Positions 41,067 to 51,219 are shown, counted from the stretch's first letter. The stretch is DNA of 64,000 nt from Microcoleus vaginatus_C (GCA_040004035.1 JAMPLN010000019.1); one strand, 5' to 3'. Program-made: numbers and translations. Notes: a model not told the origin generated them from the letters alone.

Positions 41067-44018
41067 ATGTTAAGAAATGAGGGCGATCGGGAAGCACGAC
41101 GGCGCATTGAAAAGGCACGGCAAGAGGGAGCAAGAGAACTCGATCTTAGCGGTCTGGAACTGACGGAACTGCCAGATGCGATCGCATCTCTCACCCAGTT
41201 GCGAACGCTTTATCTCTTCAACAACGAACTGAGGGAACTGCCAGAGGCAATCGCATCTCTCACTCAGTTGCGATTGCTTTACCTCAAGAGCAACGAACTG
41301 AGAGAATTGCCAGAGGCAATCGCATCCCTCACCCGGTTGCAAGAACTTTACCTCCAAAACAACGAACTGAGGGAATTGTCAGAGGCGATTGCCTCCCTCA
41401 CCCAGTTGCGACAGCTTGATCTCCACAACAACCAACTGAGGGAACTGCCAGAGGCGATTGCCTTCCTCACCGAATTGCGACAGCTTGATCTCTACAACAA
41501 CCAACTGAGAGAACTGCCAGAAGCGATCGCATCCCTTACCCAGTTGCAAGAGCTTAACCTCTCCGACAACCAATTGAGAGAACTACCAGACGCGATCGTC
41601 TCCTTTAAACAGTTCAAACTGCGAGGGCTTAAGATTGACAACAATCCTTTCAATCCTGACCTCGCTGCTGCCTATGAACAAGGTACTGAAGCGCTCTGGC
41701 AATACCTGCGGGCAAAGGCAGAAGCACAAATCACGCTGAATGAAGCCAAGCTGATTTTGATCGGTGAAGGCGACGTGGGTAAGAGTTGTCTATTGGGGGC
41801 ATTGCGGGAAGATGAATGGCTAGAAAGTCGTCCCACCACTCACGGCATTGAAATTAAGCCAGTTATTGTCACTCATCCCGACAGTGGCACAGAGATATCA
41901 CTCAATGGTTGGGATTTTGGCGGTCAACCCGTTTATCGACCCACCCACCAGTTGTTTTTCAGTGCACCAGCCGTGTATCTGGTAGTGTGGAAGCCGCGGG
42001 AAGGCCCCCAGCAGGGCTTGGTCAAAGAGTGGATTACGCTAATCAAGCATCGGGAACCAGATGCCAAGGTGCTAGTAGTCGCAACCCACGGCGGCCCCGG
42101 ACAGCGACAACCGGACATTGACAGACAGGAAATTCAGGATCGATTCGGCAGCGATACGGTGCTTGACTTCTTCCATGTAGACAGCAAACCTGACCTTCAG
42201 AACTCCTGCACCGGGCTGGCAGAATTAAAAGCAAAGATTGCTAGTGTCGCCGCATCTCTTCCGGAAATGGGACGTTCCGTTCCCGCCAAGTGGCAGCGAG
42301 TGCGGAAAATCTTGCAGACACACGACAAAGCCTATCTGCCCTACGATGAAGTCCTTGCCATCTGCGCTCAACAGGGAATCGATAAGGAACAAGCAGAACT
42401 TTTCCTTCGCATTTCCCATACCTTGGGGCATTTCATCCATTACCATTACGATCCAATACTGCGAGATATCGTCATCCTCAAACCCGACTGGCTAGCAAAG
42501 GCAATCAGCTTCGTACTCGATGATGAAACAACCCGCCGCCGCAACGGTTTAGTAGATTTTGAGCATCTGGGCGAATTATGGAGTAATCCCCCGTTTCCAG
42601 GCGAGGACGGCTACCCGAAAGAACTACATCCCATCTTTCTCAAGCTGATGGAACGCTTCGATTTGTCCTACCGGGTGGTGCTCGACCCAGCTAAACCCAG
42701 CAATACCAGCTTGATTGCTCAACTTGTACGCGATACACGCCCGGAATTGCCCAATTGGGGAGAGCAACCGGAAGCGGGAGACAGACAACAAGTGCAAATC
42801 TGTCGAATTGTGGACGATCGAGGACAACTTGCAGTAGCAGAAGGATTGTTTTACCAGTTGATTGTGCGCTTGCACAAATACTCACTGGGGCGCTGCAATT
42901 ACGAAAAAAGTATCCATTGGCAACGGGGTTTGATGCTTGATAACGACTACAACGGTCGGGCATTGCTGGAATATGTTAACACTGATGTAAAAATTACCGT
43001 GCGGGCAGCTTATCCAGAACGGTTTTTGTCTTATCTCACGGAAGAGATTAAATGGCTAGTCGAGAATTTCTGGGAAGGATTGCGATGTAATGTGATGGTT
43101 CCCTGCATTGCGCCTTGCGGTATGAATGCGCCGGGAAACGGGCTATTTGAAGTAGAGAAACTAATTGAGAGCAAAAAGAAGAATCGTCATGAGTATCCCT
43201 GTCCCATTTCAGGCTGTGGTGAATGGCAAAACATCGATCGTCTGCTGAATAACGCCCCCACTGCTCAACCCCTATCCCAAGAAATCGGCATTCAGCAGTT
43301 CCGAAATATTGTCAAAGAGCTAAAAATTATCCGCAAAGATTTAGTAATTTTAGATCGTCGAGGTCAACAACGTTTTGAGTTATTGTCTCAAGATCAGCGC
43401 AAGATTCTCAGCCAAATCGATGAGGAATTTGCGTCACTGATGCAAATGTTCACCGATGAAGCGAAAGATGGCCCGCGCCTGTTCAGTTTTAAGCCCGTCG
43501 ATCCAAAGTTTTTCGATCGCCCCAAATGGATAAGTACAAAATTGCAAATTACACTCTGGTGCGAACACTCTCGTCAACCGCTTCCCGCCTTAAATCCTAA
43601 CGACAAGAAGAAGGGGGTTTATGAATTGGAAGTGTCGCGCGAATGGTTGACCAACGCAGCCCCCTATCTCAAAATTTTGAGCGGAACCCTTAGTTTAGTC
43701 TTACCTGTAGCAGCCTCGGCAACCAAGCTAATGCTAGATGAAGCAACCTACAAAGGGATTGAAGAGGAACTCGATTTAGGACAAAAAAGTATCGAGTCTA
43801 CCTTGAAAGGAAGCGATTTAGCTACTAATTTATCTGCCGATAGAGATGCCCCTGATTGGCAACAGGGCGAAGCAGCCATCCGCGCCCAAGGCTCGATTTT
43901 GCGAGAATTACACGCCCTGCTAAAAGCAAAAGATCCTGGCTTTGGTGGCTTGGTGCGGGTGCAGAACAGACGCCGCGAATTTCTGTGGGTTCACGAGCAG
44001 TTTGTAGATGAGTATTAA
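41067..44018 (+). CDS. Roco protein (LRR-Roc GTPase-COR) with C-terminal extension
   Basis: This 983-residue protein opens with about seven 23-residue leucine-rich repeats (residues 24-185) nearly identical at the DNA level. The Roc GTPase follows: the P-loop GEGDVGKS (233-240) and DFGGQ switch (D283). The COR domain lies at about 400-690, then a Cys-rich stretch (CIAPCGMN, CPISGCGEW), and a long C-terminal region ending GFGGLVRVQNRRREFLWVHEQFVDEY. Roco proteins are dimeric GTPase switches. An AAGGAA site precedes the ATG. Its role in this organism is unknown. Confidence 0.92.
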   Translation: MLRNEGDREARRRIEKARQEGARELDLSGLELTELPDAIASLTQLRTLYLFNNELRELPEAIASLTQLRLLYLKSNELRELPEAIASLTRLQELYLQNNELRELSEAIASLTQLRQLDLHNNQLRELPEAIAFLTELRQLDLYNNQLRELPEAIASLTQLQELNLSDNQLRELPDAIVSFKQFKLRGLKIDNNPFNPDLAAAYEQGTEALWQYLRAKAEAQITLNEAKLILIGEGDVGKSCLLGALREDEWLESRPTTHGIEIKPVIVTHPDSGTEISLNGWDFGGQPVYRPTHQLFFSAPAVYLVVWKPREGPQQGLVKEWITLIKHREPDAKVLVVATHGGPGQRQPDIDRQEIQDRFGSDTVLDFFHVDSKPDLQNSCTGLAELKAKIASVAASLPEMGRSVPAKWQRVRKILQTHDKAYLPYDEVLAICAQQGIDKEQAELFLRISHTLGHFIHYHYDPILRDIVILKPDWLAKAISFVLDDETTRRRNGLVDFEHLGELWSNPPFPGEDGYPKELHPIFLKLMERFDLSYRVVLDPAKPSNTSLIAQLVRDTRPELPNWGEQPEAGDRQQVQICRIVDDRGQLAVAEGLFYQLIVRLHKYSLGRCNYEKSIHWQRGLMLDNDYNGRALLEYVNTDVKITVRAAYPERFLSYLTEEIKWLVENFWEGLRCNVMVPCIAPCGMNAPGNGLFEVEKLIESKKKNRHEYPCPISGCGEWQNIDRLLNNAPTAQPLSQEIGIQQFRNIVKELKIIRKDLVILDRRGQQRFELLSQDQRKILSQIDEEFASLMQMFTDEAKDGPRLFSFKPVDPKFFDRPKWISTKLQITLWCEHSRQPLPALNPNDKKKGVYELEVSREWLTNAAPYLKILSGTLSLVLPVAASATKLMLDEATYKGIEEELDLGQKSIESTLKGSDLATNLSADRDAPDWQQGEAAIRAQGSILRELHALLKAKDPGFGGLVRVQNRRREFLWVHEQFVDEY

Positions 44019-44550
44019 TATTTTTATCTTGACACCATTATTACGATACTGTGAGAATTTAAATAGGAAATCCCTTCCATGCTCTGCCTGGTAACGAGGG
44101 GAATGATGAGAGTATAACCAGAAAGGTTGTGACAGATGGGAGGCTTTGAAAATTTTGAATTCTATTTTGAATTCTTCTGAACCATCTGTTGTTTTGTAGG
44201 TTGTTTCGTGGTTTGATCATATAATGTATCCAAAGTTACAAATATATTGAGCGATGTAGTTGCATCAGCCTGTTAAAATATGTCAAAACTGACTGATTGC
44301 GATAATCAAAGATTGTTCATAGAAAGCCGGAAGACGATTGTAATTCCTGACTTAGCACACAATGCCTAGGAATTACAACAGAAGTCTATTGATACTGACG
44401 TTTATAAGTCTTAATACAAGGTATCATGAAAATTTTTGATTTTTATGCAAATTTAGCCTAAATTCGGCTGGATACAGTACAGATGGGGGATGAAGTTAAC
44501 TGCACTGAGATTTTGAGATAGATTGAGATGAGAAATAGCGAGTAAAGCTG
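44019..44550. other. Gene-free spacer with a perfect 11-bp inverted repeat
   Basis: No credible gene in 530 bp. A short GCTCTGCCTGGTAACGAGG unit is at about 44078. TTGTAATTCCT (44338-44348) is exactly inverted at 44368-44378 and could be an operator or hairpin upstream of the MFS gene. The rest is AT-rich and unstructured. Confidence 0.5.
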
Positions 44551-45801
44551 ATGTCACATTCACCCCCAAATCCCCGATCGCATCCACAGCAAAATCCACA
44601 ATCTTGGGCAACCAAAATGACGCTGTTGTTGGCCAGCAGCCTCACTGTGATGGCCGGTGCGACGGTTTCTCCCGCACTGCCGGCGATGAAACAACATTTT
44701 GAAAGCGCGATCGCCGATGTCGATACTCGCACCACTTTAGTTAAACTAATCATCACCCTGCCCGCCCTATTTATTGTGATTGGTTCGCCCATTGCGGGGT
44801 TAATTGTCGATCGCTTTGGCCGCAAACGCTTGTTACTGATCGCCACCCTGTTATATGGGTTAGCAGGCAGTTCGGGACTCTTTTTCGATAGCTTGACTGC
44901 AATTCTGGCGGGGCGTGCGGTTCTGGGTTTGGCAGTAGCAGGCGTTATGGTAACAGCCACCACCTTAATTGCCGACTACTATAGTGGCCCCGCCCGTGCC
45001 GCATTTATGGGATTGCAAGCGGGATTTATGGGCTTGGGCGGCGTGCTGTTTCTGACATTGGGGGGAATACTGGCACAGCAAAACTGGCGCTATCCTTTTG
45101 TGATTTACCTATTTGCCTGGTTGATTGTGCCACTTATCCTGGTGTTTATTTTAGAACCAAATCGGACTGATGCTAGTATCCCAGGAGTAGAAGCGCCTAC
45201 TGCAGAGGCACCGCCGAAGTCGATGCCTGTAGGGGTTCTGGGGATTGTTTATGGGTTGACAACGCTGAGTCAAGTTGCCTTTTATCTGATTCCCGTTCAA
45301 TTGCCCTTTTTCTTGGAAACTTTGGTCCAGGCTTCCCCCTCACAAAGTGGGATGGCGATCGCACTTTGTACGCTATTGAGTGCGATCGCATCCCTCACCT
45401 ATGGCAAATTCAAACAGCGCATGGAGTTTGTCACGTTTCTGCCCTTAATTTTTGGGTTGATGGGCATCGGCTATCTGTTAATCGGTCAATCCGCCAACTG
45501 GGCGCAGGTATTGACTGGGTTGGCTATTTCCGGGATGGGACTGGGAATTTTGATGCCTAACATGACGGTTTGGCTGAGTGCCGCTGTGCCCGAAGCGGTG
45601 AGAGGACGTGCGCTGGGAGGTTTGTCTACGGCGATGTTTCTGGGACAATTTTTATCTCCGATCGTGACTGGGCCGTTGACAAAGGCAGTAGGTTTGGGTG
45701 CAGTCTATGCCATCACCGGAGGGTTTTTGGCGATCGTGGGGATCGGATTTGCCGTATTTAAGGCCCAAATCCGTCGCCTGACTCGTAGCAGTGCGATCTA
45801 G
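44551..45801 (+). CDS. Major facilitator superfamily (MFS) transporter
   Basis: The 416-residue protein has about twelve hydrophobic segments with MFS motif A (GLIVDRFGRKRL, about residues 90-101) after the second span and a central cytoplasmic loop (FILEPNRTDASIPGVEAPTAEAPPK). It resembles multidrug or sugar efflux carriers; the substrate cannot be predicted. It stands alone, with a convergent gene downstream. Confidence 0.88.
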   Translation: MSHSPPNPRSHPQQNPQSWATKMTLLLASSLTVMAGATVSPALPAMKQHFESAIADVDTRTTLVKLIITLPALFIVIGSPIAGLIVDRFGRKRLLLIATLLYGLAGSSGLFFDSLTAILAGRAVLGLAVAGVMVTATTLIADYYSGPARAAFMGLQAGFMGLGGVLFLTLGGILAQQNWRYPFVIYLFAWLIVPLILVFILEPNRTDASIPGVEAPTAEAPPKSMPVGVLGIVYGLTTLSQVAFYLIPVQLPFFLETLVQASPSQSGMAIALCTLLSAIASLTYGKFKQRMEFVTFLPLIFGLMGIGYLLIGQSANWAQVLTGLAISGMGLGILMPNMTVWLSAAVPEAVRGRALGGLSTAMFLGQFLSPIVTGPLTKAVGLGAVYAITGGFLAIVGIGFAVFKAQIRRLTRSSAI

Positions 45802-45935
45802 TGCAGGGAGAGTACATTAAAAGGGTTTTCTCTGAAGCTGATTCAACGATTCCCTGCGGGACAGCTATACCTTACCCGCAAGCACGCGCCTTAGCATTCT
45901 GCACCGTTGAGTTTCGTCGGGAAATTGACCGCTTA

Positions 45936-46976
45936 TTAATCAACATCATTTATAGTCTCGCTAAATGTCCTGACTGTAATTTCCCGGCCTAAATCCTGAG
46001 CTAGTAAATCGATACCGTCAATAACTTTATTTGGCTCTGCGATACTCAAAACCTCATAGCATTTTTCCCGATAATCGGGACGATCTTGGAAATACTGAAT
46101 TGCTCGATCGAGCGGTTCCATAACTTGATAAGCTGTTTCCGCTTTGTCGATCGCCTCTTGGGGAATCGGAGTCGCTAACCTTTGCATAGCCAAGTCGATT
46201 AAATCTCTAGAATTTACCCGATCGCTCGGCCATCGATCGGCATTTGCCAAAAGCTTTTCTGCTATACTATCAATTTGATTCAAACAAGGAACAGGCGACC
46301 ACTTTGGATAATTGGGTTCGCCAAACTCAATTCGCCCTTCACAAACCATCTCGAATTTAATAGTAGTGCCGTCAACAATAACAGGAAATCTTATCCCATA
46401 CTGGTTGGCTTGAATATCGTTCGGGAGAACAATGCGTGAAACGAAGCTATCCCCAAGCGAATCCCGACTAGCAAAAATCGCATCATAGCCTCCTTCGGCA
46501 ACTTTTCGGCGCAGGAGACGGTAGCCATCATCCATCGGACACATAAAGTCAATATCCTGGCTCAACCGATATTCTCCGTGTTCCATACTTACCAGGGTTC
46601 CGCCGCCCAAATACGCCCGACATTCCTGTAGAAATTCGACATTCAAGTGGCTGAGTACAGTTAATATCTTTTGATGAATTTCGCGTTTAAACATTGCTTG
46701 AGAACTTACCCACTTTTCTGGATTTTTTGGCGGAAAACTGCTTCCCAGTTCTGCTATTAACCAAGACTGATAGTGTTGGCTGATTTGTTGAATAAAAGCC
46801 AGTTCCTCAAAGCTAGGTGTTCGCAAAACTCCCCAATAATGCCAGCCAGATTCGTAGCGGCATAGCATTTCCTTGAAACTCAATTTTTTTACATCAGCAA
46901 TTTGCCAGCAGATAGCTTGAAGGAATGGGAGTTCGGCGGGAATTGTCAACCCGGTTGCTATTTCTTGATGGTTCAT
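45936..46976 (-). CDS. AbiEii-like nucleotidyltransferase, orphan
   Basis: The 346-residue protein has the nucleotidyltransferase signature LGGGTLVSMEHGEYRLSQDIDF (GGGT at about 122-125, SxDID at about 138-142), as in AbiEii/AbiGii toxins that add nucleotides to tRNA or other RNA. It has an N-terminal extension of about 90 residues (CRYESGWHYWGVLRTPSFEEL) and a helical C-terminus. No AbiEi-type antitoxin gene is next to it. It may be a solitary toxin or an unrelated nucleotidyltransferase. Confidence 0.7.
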   Translation of the reverse strand: MNHQEIATGLTIPAELPFLQAICWQIADVKKLSFKEMLCRYESGWHYWGVLRTPSFEELAFIQQISQHYQSWLIAELGSSFPPKNPEKWVSSQAMFKREIHQKILTVLSHLNVEFLQECRAYLGGGTLVSMEHGEYRLSQDIDFMCPMDDGYRLLRRKVAEGGYDAIFASRDSLGDSFVSRIVLPNDIQANQYGIRFPVIVDGTTIKFEMVCEGRIEFGEPNYPKWSPVPCLNQIDSIAEKLLANADRWPSDRVNSRDLIDLAMQRLATPIPQEAIDKAETAYQVMEPLDRAIQYFQDRPDYREKCYEVLSIAEPNKVIDGIDLLAQDLGREITVRTFSETINDVD

Positions 46977-46987
46977 CTGCTTTCGGG

Positions 46988-47090
46988 GAAAGCGAGGCAG
47001 AGCCTCTGGATATGCGTTACCAGGCAGAGCCTGGTAACGAGGAATTTTGTTTGAGTCCGCGCAGGCGGACTTTGTTTGTTTAGCCCCGAA
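46988..47090. repeat. Two palindromic repeat units in tandem
   Basis: CGAGGCAGAGCCTCTGGATA and CAGGCAGAGCCTGGTAACGAGG (46990-47042) are followed by GTCCGCGCAGGCGGAC (about 47053-47068) with an ACAAACAAAGTC-like link. Both unit types recur elsewhere in the window. Confidence 0.65.
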
Positions 47091-47121
47091 TTCTATTCGG
47101 CGGGTTCTATTCCGTAGGCTC

Positions 47122-48048
47122 CTAACTTCCCGATAAAATCTCTTCGAGTGCTAATTTCAGCGTCGGATATTGATATTGAAAACCGCTAGCTAAAGTTTGT
47201 TTTGGCAACACTTTCTGCCCTTCCAAAACAAGTTTTGCCCCGTCTCCCAACAGCATTTCTAAAGCAAAACCTGGCACCGGCAACCAAGAAGGCCGCTTTA
47301 AAACTTCGCCTAAAGTTTGGCACAATTCATTCATCCGCACCGGATTCGGTGCTGTCGCATTCAAAACGCCTTCAACTTGCGAATTTTGCAAAGCGTACAA
47401 AATTAAATCAACCACATCCTCGCGATGAACCCAAGAAAACCACTGTTTCCCAGTGCCCAGCGGCCCGCCTGCAAATAGTTTAAAAGGTGGCAGCATTTTT
47501 GCCAACGCGCCTCCCATTCCCAAAACTATCCCCAGCCGCAAAATTGCTAGCCGCGTTCCCGCATTTTTTGCAGGTTGGGCGGCTGCTTCCCAGTCTTTGG
47601 CAACTACTGCTAAAAAATCGTTTCCCGCGAGGCTCGTTTCGTCAAACTCAGCGGTTTCGCTGGTTCCGTAATAGCCGATCGCCGATGCACTCACAAACAC
47701 CGATGGTCTAGGATTAGCATTGACTATTGCCTCGACCAATTTAGCCGTAGTCACTCTGCGACTGTCCAGAATTGCTTGCTGGCGCGCCTCCGTCCACCTT
47801 TCCTCCGCAATCGGAACCCCTGCTAAATTGACAACAGCGTCGCAGCCCGCGATCGACTTTTGCCAATCACCAGACTCCGCAGGAGTGTAGGCGACAACTT
47901 CCAAGTTCGGATAAGCTGAAGCCGGAAAAACTCGGCCAGCCTTCGCCGCATCCCTGCTCAAAACCACAACTTGATGTCCCGCAGCTTGCAGCTTCTCCAC
48001 CAGCCGGCTACCTACAAATCCCGTTGCTCCCGCGATCGCTACTTTCAT
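47122..48048 (-). CDS. TIGR01777-family NAD(P)-binding epimerase-like protein
   Basis: The 308-residue protein has the Rossmann motif GATGFVGSRL at its N-terminus, VNLAGVPIAEERW and SASAIGYYG, all typical of TIGR01777 proteins (YfcH-like), and HREDVVDLILYAL later. Cyanobacterial and plant members have been tied to division or thylakoid functions (SulA/GC1 family). The reaction is not known. It stands alone. Confidence 0.88.
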   Translation of the reverse strand: MKVAIAGATGFVGSRLVEKLQAAGHQVVVLSRDAAKAGRVFPASAYPNLEVVAYTPAESGDWQKSIAGCDAVVNLAGVPIAEERWTEARQQAILDSRRVTTAKLVEAIVNANPRPSVFVSASAIGYYGTSETAEFDETSLAGNDFLAVVAKDWEAAAQPAKNAGTRLAILRLGIVLGMGGALAKMLPPFKLFAGGPLGTGKQWFSWVHREDVVDLILYALQNSQVEGVLNATAPNPVRMNELCQTLGEVLKRPSWLPVPGFALEMLLGDGAKLVLEGQKVLPKQTLASGFQYQYPTLKLALEEILSGS

Positions 48049-48195
48049 CTTTTACCAATAATGCACAGTTCTAGCAGTTTAGACGATCGTCCAAACTTGT
48101 TTTGAATTATACAAAACTAGAGCGCCGGCCCGATCGCCTCCCCACAAGCTTTCTGTATTTTGATTAAACTGATATGGACGCGAGGAACACAAACC

Positions 48196-49827
48196 ATGCC
48201 AGCAAAAAAATCAAAGCTTCTAATTGCTGCCTCCACCGTCGCAGCAGGTAGCGCTGCGGTCTACTTTTACTTCCAGGGTTTGAGCCAACAAGTATCCAAC
48301 CCTCAAGACAGCGCCAAAGTTGTGCCCGACGAAGCAATGATGGCCGCGTTTATCTCCCCCAATCCCCAAGCGTTGTCACAATTGCAGCGATTTGGCACGC
48401 CAGGGGCTCAAAAGTTGGTCGGTCAGGGTTTGAAGGCCTTTCAAGAACAAAGCTTGGCAGGCACTCAAATCGACTTTGACAGGGACTTAAAACCTTGGCT
48501 GGGGGGGGCGATGGTCGCTTTGTTGCCCCCTGATGCTGTGACGAATACAGAGCCTCCAAAACTGCTGGTAGTAGTCAGCGTGAAAAATAAAATTAGCGCT
48601 TGGAATTTTGCTAATAAATTGAAATCTCAGCCGGGTGCAACTACTCAAGAAACCGAGTATAAAGGAGTTAAAATTTTTGAGATTGCAGAGCCAACTGGCA
48701 AGCGCTACAGTGTGGCTTTGCTGAACGACCAATTGGTGATGGCTCCTTTGAGAAAGCCTGTGGAATTGGCGATCGATACTTTTAAAGGAGAACCCTCCCT
48801 CGCTACGCAGCAGAGCACAACTAAGTTTTTTGCAGAGAGTGCTGGTGTCAAGAATCCCATCGCAACTGTTTATATTGCTGACTATCCGGCGGCAATTGAG
48901 CAATTGAAAGCTAATTTGCCCCCAGATATCCAGTTGCCTTGGACAGTGTTTTCGCAGTTCAAACAAGTTAAGTCTTTGGTAGCGGGAATTGGAGCGGATA
49001 GTGAGGGATTGAGGGTAAAAACTATTGCTCAGTTAGACCCTAAATTCGTTCAGAAAAATCCACAATTCGCATCGAAGTTGTTGCCCAGATTTCCGGATGA
49101 AACTATTGCTTTAGTCGGCGGCAAGGGAATCGATAAAATTTGGTCGCAAGCAACCGCTGAGGCAAAAGATAGCCCGGAAGTTGACAGGGGAGTTCAGCAG
49201 GTGAGGAGTAGTTTTAAGCGGTTGGATTTGGATGCGGATCGAGAGGTTTTTGGTTGGATGAACGGGGAATTTGCGATCGGGGCGATCGGTTCCAATCAAG
49301 GGATTTTGTCTCAGTTGGGAATGGGGGCGGCGATGATTTTTGAAACCAGCGATCGCCCTGCTGCAGAAGCAACCCTGAAAAAACTTGATGCGATCGCCAA
49401 AAGCAATCCTACAGTCAGTGTCGCCCCCAGACAAGTTCAAGGCAAAGAAGTTACGGAGTGGCAAATACCCCAGCAAGGCACTTTATTCGGGCACGGTTGG
49501 CTGAATGAAAATTCCGTGTTTGTAGCTTTCGGCGGGCCTTTAGTTGATGTGATTACTTCGACGCCACCGCAACCGTTAAGCAGCAGTCCGAGTTTTCAGG
49601 CGATCGCTACTTCTTTACCGCGGGCCAATCAAGGTTATTTTTACATAGATATGGAAAAAACCATGTCTTGGGCTAACCAATATTTGCTCGCAGTACAGCC
49701 AAATTTAGTTTCGCCGCCCGCTGCTGAATTGCTGAATTCTCTCCGAGGAGTTAGCGTAGCTACAGCTTCTACCCAACCGACAACTGCTGAGTTGGAGATG
49801 CTTTTTGCCTTGAAATCTAACCGGTAA
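48196..49827 (+). CDS. DUF3352 protein with N-terminal anchor
   Basis: The 543-residue protein has an N-terminal helix (KLLIAASTVAAGSAAVYFYF) and then a DUF3352-type soluble part (PDEAMMAAFISPNPQALSQLQRFGTPGAQKLVGQGL...). The frame's first ATG (48160) leaves 12 extra residues; the ATG at 48196 gives the expected start. Family function is unknown, with members found mainly in cyanobacteria. It ends 79 bp before a terminator for the facing gene. Confidence 0.8.
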   Translation: MPAKKSKLLIAASTVAAGSAAVYFYFQGLSQQVSNPQDSAKVVPDEAMMAAFISPNPQALSQLQRFGTPGAQKLVGQGLKAFQEQSLAGTQIDFDRDLKPWLGGAMVALLPPDAVTNTEPPKLLVVVSVKNKISAWNFANKLKSQPGATTQETEYKGVKIFEIAEPTGKRYSVALLNDQLVMAPLRKPVELAIDTFKGEPSLATQQSTTKFFAESAGVKNPIATVYIADYPAAIEQLKANLPPDIQLPWTVFSQFKQVKSLVAGIGADSEGLRVKTIAQLDPKFVQKNPQFASKLLPRFPDETIALVGGKGIDKIWSQATAEAKDSPEVDRGVQQVRSSFKRLDLDADREVFGWMNGEFAIGAIGSNQGILSQLGMGAAMIFETSDRPAAEATLKKLDAIAKSNPTVSVAPRQVQGKEVTEWQIPQQGTLFGHGWLNENSVFVAFGGPLVDVITSTPPQPLSSSPSFQAIATSLPRANQGYFYIDMEKTMSWANQYLLAVQPNLVSPPAAELLNSLRGVSVATASTQPTTAELEMLFALKSNR

Positions 49828-49893
49828 TTTTTCCTTCTATCCTTCTATCCCTTAAATCCCGATTCACTGCGCGTGGCCGAATTTTTTTCTGAC

Positions 49894-49925
49894 AAAAAAA
49901 AGATGCTGCCCTCCACAGAGGGCAG
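49894..49925 (-). terminator. Intrinsic terminator of the small minus-strand gene
   Basis: CTGCCCTC (49906-49913) and GAGGGCAG (49918-49925) form an 8-bp stem with a CACA loop. Read on the minus strand it is followed by CATC and a T run (49894-49901). Confidence 0.75.
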
Positions 49926-49967
49926 CTACTCAAATAAAGCATCTTAAAGTCTCTCAAAACTTCAGAA

Positions 49968-50165
49968 TTAACCTTCAGACATTCCTGATTTATTCGGCAA
50001 TTGCAAATCATCCGGGTCTACGTAGTGACAAACTGCTTTGTCCATGCAAATCAAGGCCCAGCCGGATTTATCGATGCTCATCAACTTGTAAGAAGCTGGC
50101 TGAATAAAGAAACCTTTGTGGTTGCGGGTTGCTGGTTTGATGTTAACGTGGCTGTCAGTGCTCAT
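49968..50165 (-). CDS. Small hypothetical protein (65 aa)
   Basis: The ATG at 50165 follows AGGAG by about 10 nt, so it is chosen over the longer frame that begins at 50252. The 65 residues (SYKLMSIDKSGWALICMDKAVCHYVDPDDLQL) include two cysteines and look soluble. No family is recognised. A clear terminator follows the stop. Confidence 0.6.
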   Translation of the reverse strand: MSTDSHVNIKPATRNHKGFFIQPASYKLMSIDKSGWALICMDKAVCHYVDPDDLQLPNKSGMSEG

Positions 50166-50361
50166 GTTTTTACAACTCCTAGTATTATCGTAGTAAAATC
50201 TGAAAACCGCTGAGCGGGTTTGTGAATCGTCTAAGTTTTCAAATACTAGCACTGACTTTCTGAGTTTTCCATAAAGTTATTTATTGATTTATTACGATAT
50301 CGTAATAAACCGCAAAACCGATTTCGTCGATCCCCGCCCAAAAATCGACTTGTTTGCGTGG

Positions 50362-50778
50362 TTACGGCTCCAGAAGCCACTGTTTAACGCGGGCGAGACT
50401 CTTCCAGTCGGGTTTTCTCTTTAATCCTTCTTCAAAATTTTTTTTAACTTCGTCGAGCAACTCTTCGGAAGCCATGAGAAGTTGCTGAGCCACTTCGACG
50501 TGGGGGCGCACTCCTTTATCTTTGAGATCCAGGATCGCTACTGCTAGGTTGATGCGAGCTTGGGGGTCATGAGGGTTCAATTTAACGGCTGTTTTCGCTG
50601 CCTTTTGAGCCGGTGCAGGTTTATTTTCCAACAGGTAGAGCCACGCGAGGCTAGCCCAGGCATTGCCATTTTTGGGAGCTTTTTCGCACACTTCTTTAAA
50701 CACGGGGATCAGATTAGCCGGGGCTTCGCCAGCTTGGTAGCGATCGAAACCGTCTTTAAACAATTCTTCAGGGGTCAT
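50362..50778 (-). CDS. Tetratricopeptide-repeat protein
   Basis: The 138-residue protein consists of about two and a half TPR units (GNAWASLAWLYLLENKPAPAQKAAKTAVKLNPHDPQARINLAVAILDL). It is likely a protein-binding scaffold in the cytoplasm. The neighbour upstream on the same strand is the A-type Fe-S carrier gene, 88 bp away. Confidence 0.8.
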   Translation of the reverse strand: MTPEELFKDGFDRYQAGEAPANLIPVFKEVCEKAPKNGNAWASLAWLYLLENKPAPAQKAAKTAVKLNPHDPQARINLAVAILDLKDKGVRPHVEVAQQLLMASEELLDEVKKNFEEGLKRKPDWKSLARVKQWLLEP

Positions 50779-50865
50779 TCGATTTTAGATTTTAGATTTG
50801 GGATGTTGCACGGAAAAGGGCATGGGGCAGTTAACAACTTTCTGCCCCATGCCCTCTTTTCCGAT

Positions 50866-51219
50866 TTATGTAGAAAAAGAACTGCCACAACCGCAAGTTT
50901 GAGTTGCGTTGGGGTTAGTAAACTGAAAGCCGCCCCCAATCATAGCATCGCTGAAGTCGAGAACCAAACCGTAGAGATAAAGAATGCTTTTGCGATCGCA
51001 AACTACCTGAAAACCGTCGTAGTCGAACACTTCATCGTCGGATTTCACAGTGCTTGGATCTGCGAAATCCATCACGTAGGACATTCCAGAGCATCCGCCC
51101 TGGCGCACCCCTACCCGCAAGCAGAGGTCTTTACCTTGTTTTTCTCTCAGGGCTAAAACTTGACGGATAGCAGAGTCCGTCATTTGAATTCCCCGCTTTT
51201 GTGAAGTGGCTTGAGTCAT
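50866..51219 (-). CDS. A-type iron-sulfur carrier protein (IscA/SufA family)
   Basis: The 117-residue protein has three conserved cysteines: GGCSGMSY in the middle and TCGCGSSF at the C-terminus. This is the A-type carrier pattern that passes Fe-S clusters to apo-proteins. MTQATSQKRG at 51219 is the natural start; the frame's ATG at 51285 lies in the leader. Sequence alone does not settle IscA versus SufA. Confidence 0.93.
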   Translation of the reverse strand: MTQATSQKRGIQMTDSAIRQVLALREKQGKDLCLRVGVRQGGCSGMSYVMDFADPSTVKSDDEVFDYDGFQVVCDRKSILYLYGLVLDFSDAMIGGGFQFTNPNATQTCGCGSSFST

